The notes beneath the pieces were generated by a model. That model had not been told where the DNA came from and made no database searches. It saw nothing but the letters and a program-made list of their open reading frames with translations. A DNA stretch of 64,000 nucleotides. Origin: Myxocyprinus asiaticus. Taxonomy: Eukaryota; Chordata; Actinopteri; Cypriniformes; Catostomidae. The DNA lies in the NCBI RefSeq assembly GCF_019703515.2, contig NC_059372.1:19193931-19257930 (forward strand), read 5' to 3'. A program made the translations under genes and the position numbers. This document shows positions 60,661 to 64,000 of this stretch, piece after piece; the first letter of the stretch is position 1; every line of letters starts with the position of its first letter.

Positions 60661-62082
60661 TTTCTTTCTCACTTTATAGGATCTTCCAAATGCCATGAAT
60701 GCTGCAGAAATCACAGATAAGCTGGGTCTCCACTCACTGCGCCATCATAACCGATATATTCAGGCCACCTGTGCCACCACTGGAGATGGTTTATATGAGG
60801 GCCTGGACTGGCTGGCCAACCAGCTCAAGAACAAAAAATGAATCAGACTGGATCCAAGTGGAACTGGTGGGAGAGAAGTAACATAAGTGGCAGCTCATCA
60901 GGGAGCACCAGTGGTTTCAACATTACTTTCATTCTGTTTACAAGTTGAGACCAACATGAGACAGGTCATCGCAGAACAAACTTTCAGTGTATTCCCTCAT
61001 TATGTAAGATAAACTGCATTAAGCCCCACCTCTCCACCTTTGTCATGATTCTAACAGGTCAATGAAATGATTGGATGGTACCCATGATTTTCAGATTTAA
61101 GTGACGATAGAAATGTTTTGCTGTGCTCATAAAATCAGTGATTAAAAATCTCTTGTGTATAAAAGACAGTTATGGGGAGTGAATGAAAAGCTTTTACCTA
61201 CATTATATTACAATAATAGGAGCAAACCTTAAATGCAGGTCATTTAAACTATATTTAAACTAAGAAACCTGTTGATTCCATTTCCTAAAAGATTTAAGTG
61301 AAATCAACTTAAATGGTTTCAAACCATTTTAAAAATGCTCTGATTGTTGCAGAAATTCAAGAAGCATGTTGTTTCACTACTGAAAATGAAATACACATTG
61401 TGATTTAAGCATTGTGATTTATTAGCATATCAGACAGACTTCATGACAGTCCATTTTACTAAGTGGTGATAATGTTTTTTATGTATGTGTATGCACACAT
61501 TAACTAGTGTTTCTGCACAGGTTTCTGAGCGAGCTTTGGTTACTTTAGTTTTAAACAGATAGAGGAACTGATTGTTGTAGATGTCCTGGCATGTTTTGCA
61601 CTGAGCACATTGTTCTGTGTAAATGAACTGTTTCTTTTATGCTGATATCGTTCACTACCCAAGCAGCTGTTGTGGTTGGGTATTCAGTTCTATGACTAAA
61701 TAGCGACATTTGTTTCACCACAGTTAACTTTGCTGCTCTTGCATGCTGTTTGTCTGCGTTGTTGTGGGGTGTAGACATGCTTACATTGATCACTGAATGT
61801 GCCGTCATTAACTGTGTTGCATTTGTGTTAGTGATCTGTTGCTAATGTTGCATGGGCAAATCTGAAGAGTAGAAGGAGAGTAGATCTCTGTAGCCCTGTG
61901 ACTGGTGTAGCTGATGAAAATTATTTGTGCTTTGTTAATACATACATTACAGAGTGTCACAGAGAATGCCTCCAAATTTTTAAATCTTTAACATTGTGAA
62001 AAATGGTTGGACTTTTCAATGAACTTACCAACAGTTACCAGTATGAGTGACTAAGTGTGTTTACACAGAATATTACATGCTT

Positions 62083-62088
62083 AATAAA
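62083..62088 (+). terminator. candidate arf3 polyadenylation signal
   Basis: aataaa lies 1.24 kb past the stop, with no interspersed repeats between, consistent with a long ARF3 3' UTR. Confidence 0.45.
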
Positions 62089-62105
62089 GTATTTACTTAG
62101 ATAAT

Positions 62106-64000
62106 TTAATCCAAAAATCTATTATTTCTTGTAAAATGCGTCATTGCAAAGAGCTACTATTGAGAAAATATACAACCATTAAAAAAAAACATAGAAACAA
62201 AACATGACAGTTCCTTATCATAGTCTTTCTAACTTTGCATACAGCATAAACAATAATTTTCAGTTATTCATACATCCATCTTTCCTTCTGTTTATCTGTT
62301 TTTACCTTCATTAGTCCAAACTTGTCAACTAGACTTCCCAGTCATTACACTCCAAAATAAATAATTTTAAAATATGGCATAATAATCTTTTAATTTATTA
62401 AACACCACCAAAAATGCATAATTATGATTACTGCCTCTGCTTTTTGATCCTGAAACATTGTATATTTCACTTTAAGTCCTTTAAATTTTTGAGGCATCAA
62501 ATCTATATTTCAATGTGTGAATTTAGACCATTAGACCAAACATTAGATTAATCCCATTTCACCAAACTAAGTCAGAATTATGTTAATACTACTAATAAAG
62601 TATTTCTATGCAAGGTGCTTGGTCTCTATGAGTATAATTTAATGACATACTGTGTGAAAATGCTTATTAAATTATCTTACAAAACTGTACAAATAAACTG
62701 TTTACAACCAAAACAACCCCACATGCCTCACGATGTAAAGTGGAAGTTCATGTACTGTAATTGCTTCCCTTTTTTTTTTCTTTTTTTTTTTTTGCAGAAT
62801 TCAGTTTAAACACTGGGGTGAGAGGTTGCTTTAGTCATTTAATGGTTCGGTGTACAATTATAGAATTAGTTTCTGCATGCTGATAACATTATGTGACACC
62901 ACAGATGTTATAAATCTTATCTTTGACTATGCTGCTACAAACAGACAGAATGTTGTTTTACATGACAGTTGTGTGGTTTAGGTTTGTGGAAATCTGCTCT
63001 CTATGAACACTTATGGTTCTTCAGCTCCGAAAAGTCTGTAAAAAAGAAGGAGGCGTCTGTTTGTTTAGTAAGATGCCCTCTTATTCTCTGGCCAATTCCA
63101 CACCTCCCTGCCTGCCCTCACAGTGTGTGTCTCCAGGGGCGTGACAGTAGTATGTGGGTCAGGGCTGCTCCATGGGTTGCCAGCCCCAATGGCCCCCTGC
63201 AGGTCAATCATAATAGCGGCACCATGGCGGGAGCCATAGCTGGGATTCCCTCCCGTAACCGGGGCGCCCTCGCTCAGGGCACAGACTCACTGGCAGCAAT
63301 GCAGCAATCAATTCATCAATCTGTGATGGGAGTGGTAACCGCTGAAGCCAGGCAAACCCACGCCACATCCATGCCATGGCCACCAGCACTGAGGCTGAGA
63401 GAGGCAGGACTGGAGGAATCAGGAGCTGGATGACGTACAGCTGGAACAAAGTACTGCAGATTATTTGGTGGGGGGTGCAATTCAATGAATAGGATACAGT
63501 CAAAATGAGAGTTGTTTTACTTTAAAAATCATTGGGCAGTTCCTGAAGCAAGGGACATTTGAACTTGCAATGTCAAGCATGGACAAATACAAGAAAACTA
63601 AACACATTTAATCACAGTAATGTGTTAAATATGGTGTGAGGCAGGCCTGTTACCACCATAGACATCAAGGGGAACATGCAATTTCCAAATTAGAGGTTGA
63701 TCAATATAGGTTCTTCATTGGCAGATTCTTGAACTTACTTTTGGACCACAAATCTTTCATATCTGGTTACATCATTGGTGTGAGGCATTTTACATAAGTA
63801 TATGCTACTAAAGACTATATTTAAAAAAAGTTTAAGTGCTAATTCCTTGAACACTGAAACCCCTAATAAGTTGACTCTACTCATTTGATTGTGTAAACTT
63901 GTTCCCTCAATTAAATTGAGGAATGCATCTCCAAAACTTATGTAACTGAGTTCAGTTAACTTGGTGTTCATATAGAATGAACTTAACTATTTAGGTTAAG
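62106..64000. other. downstream of arf3, no assigned gene
   Basis: AT-rich except for 63090-63430, where GC content rises and a plus-strand frame (62969-63433, 154 codons) runs through sequence flanked by tctccag on the left. I do not recognise a domain on either strand. It could be an exon of an unseen neighbour or a regulatory block. Confidence 0.4.

Overview
The window reads as a teleost genome, most likely a cyprinid-type fish. It has vertebrate genes with GT-AG introns, AT/GT microsatellites, and a dense load of hAT-, Tc1- and Harbinger-type DNA transposons, 5S-derived SINEs and L2/CR1-type LINE pieces typical of fish. Species cannot be fixed from the sequence. I find no prokaryotic genes and no CRISPR.

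Layout: (1) 1-7535 (+) holds the last six coding exons of ikzf4 (Eos), entering from the left edge, with a 3' UTR running to about 10.4 kb. (2) 11469-12614 (-) is a complete four-exon rps26. (3) 12.7-34.2 kb has no recognisable protein gene. It is a patchwork of nested transposons, broken by one GC-richer, repeat-poor block (about 29.6-30.6 kb) that is a candidate wnt1 downstream enhancer. (4) 35729-39891 (-) is complete wnt1 and 44111-49047 (+) is complete wnt10b, head to head across 4.2 kb. (5) 49-55 kb is again repeats. (6) 55.3-62.1 kb (+) is an ADP-ribosylation factor 3 locus with all introns in place, but with a 7-nt coding deletion and several substitutions at invariant residues, so I call it a decayed arf3 copy. 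(7) 62.1-64 kb has no gene I recognise.

The wnt1/wnt10b/arf3 order and orientation match the conserved vertebrate cluster. Wnt1 and Wnt10b are secreted lipid-modified ligands; both proteins look intact, with all splice junctions in phase. ikzf4 and rps26 are also neighbours in mammals. Here the two conserved blocks are separated by only about 23 kb of repeats.

No new pathway or defence system is evident. The most unusual signals are the decayed arf3 with its promoter retained; the candidate wnt1 enhancer; a four-layer transposon nest; miniature LTR elements on the minus strand with recognisable primer-binding and polypurine sites; a family of deleted Tc1 elements present five times; and a Harbinger-like element still carrying a Myb/SANT-like exon. 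All calls are by eye from sequence and remembered family features; no search was run.
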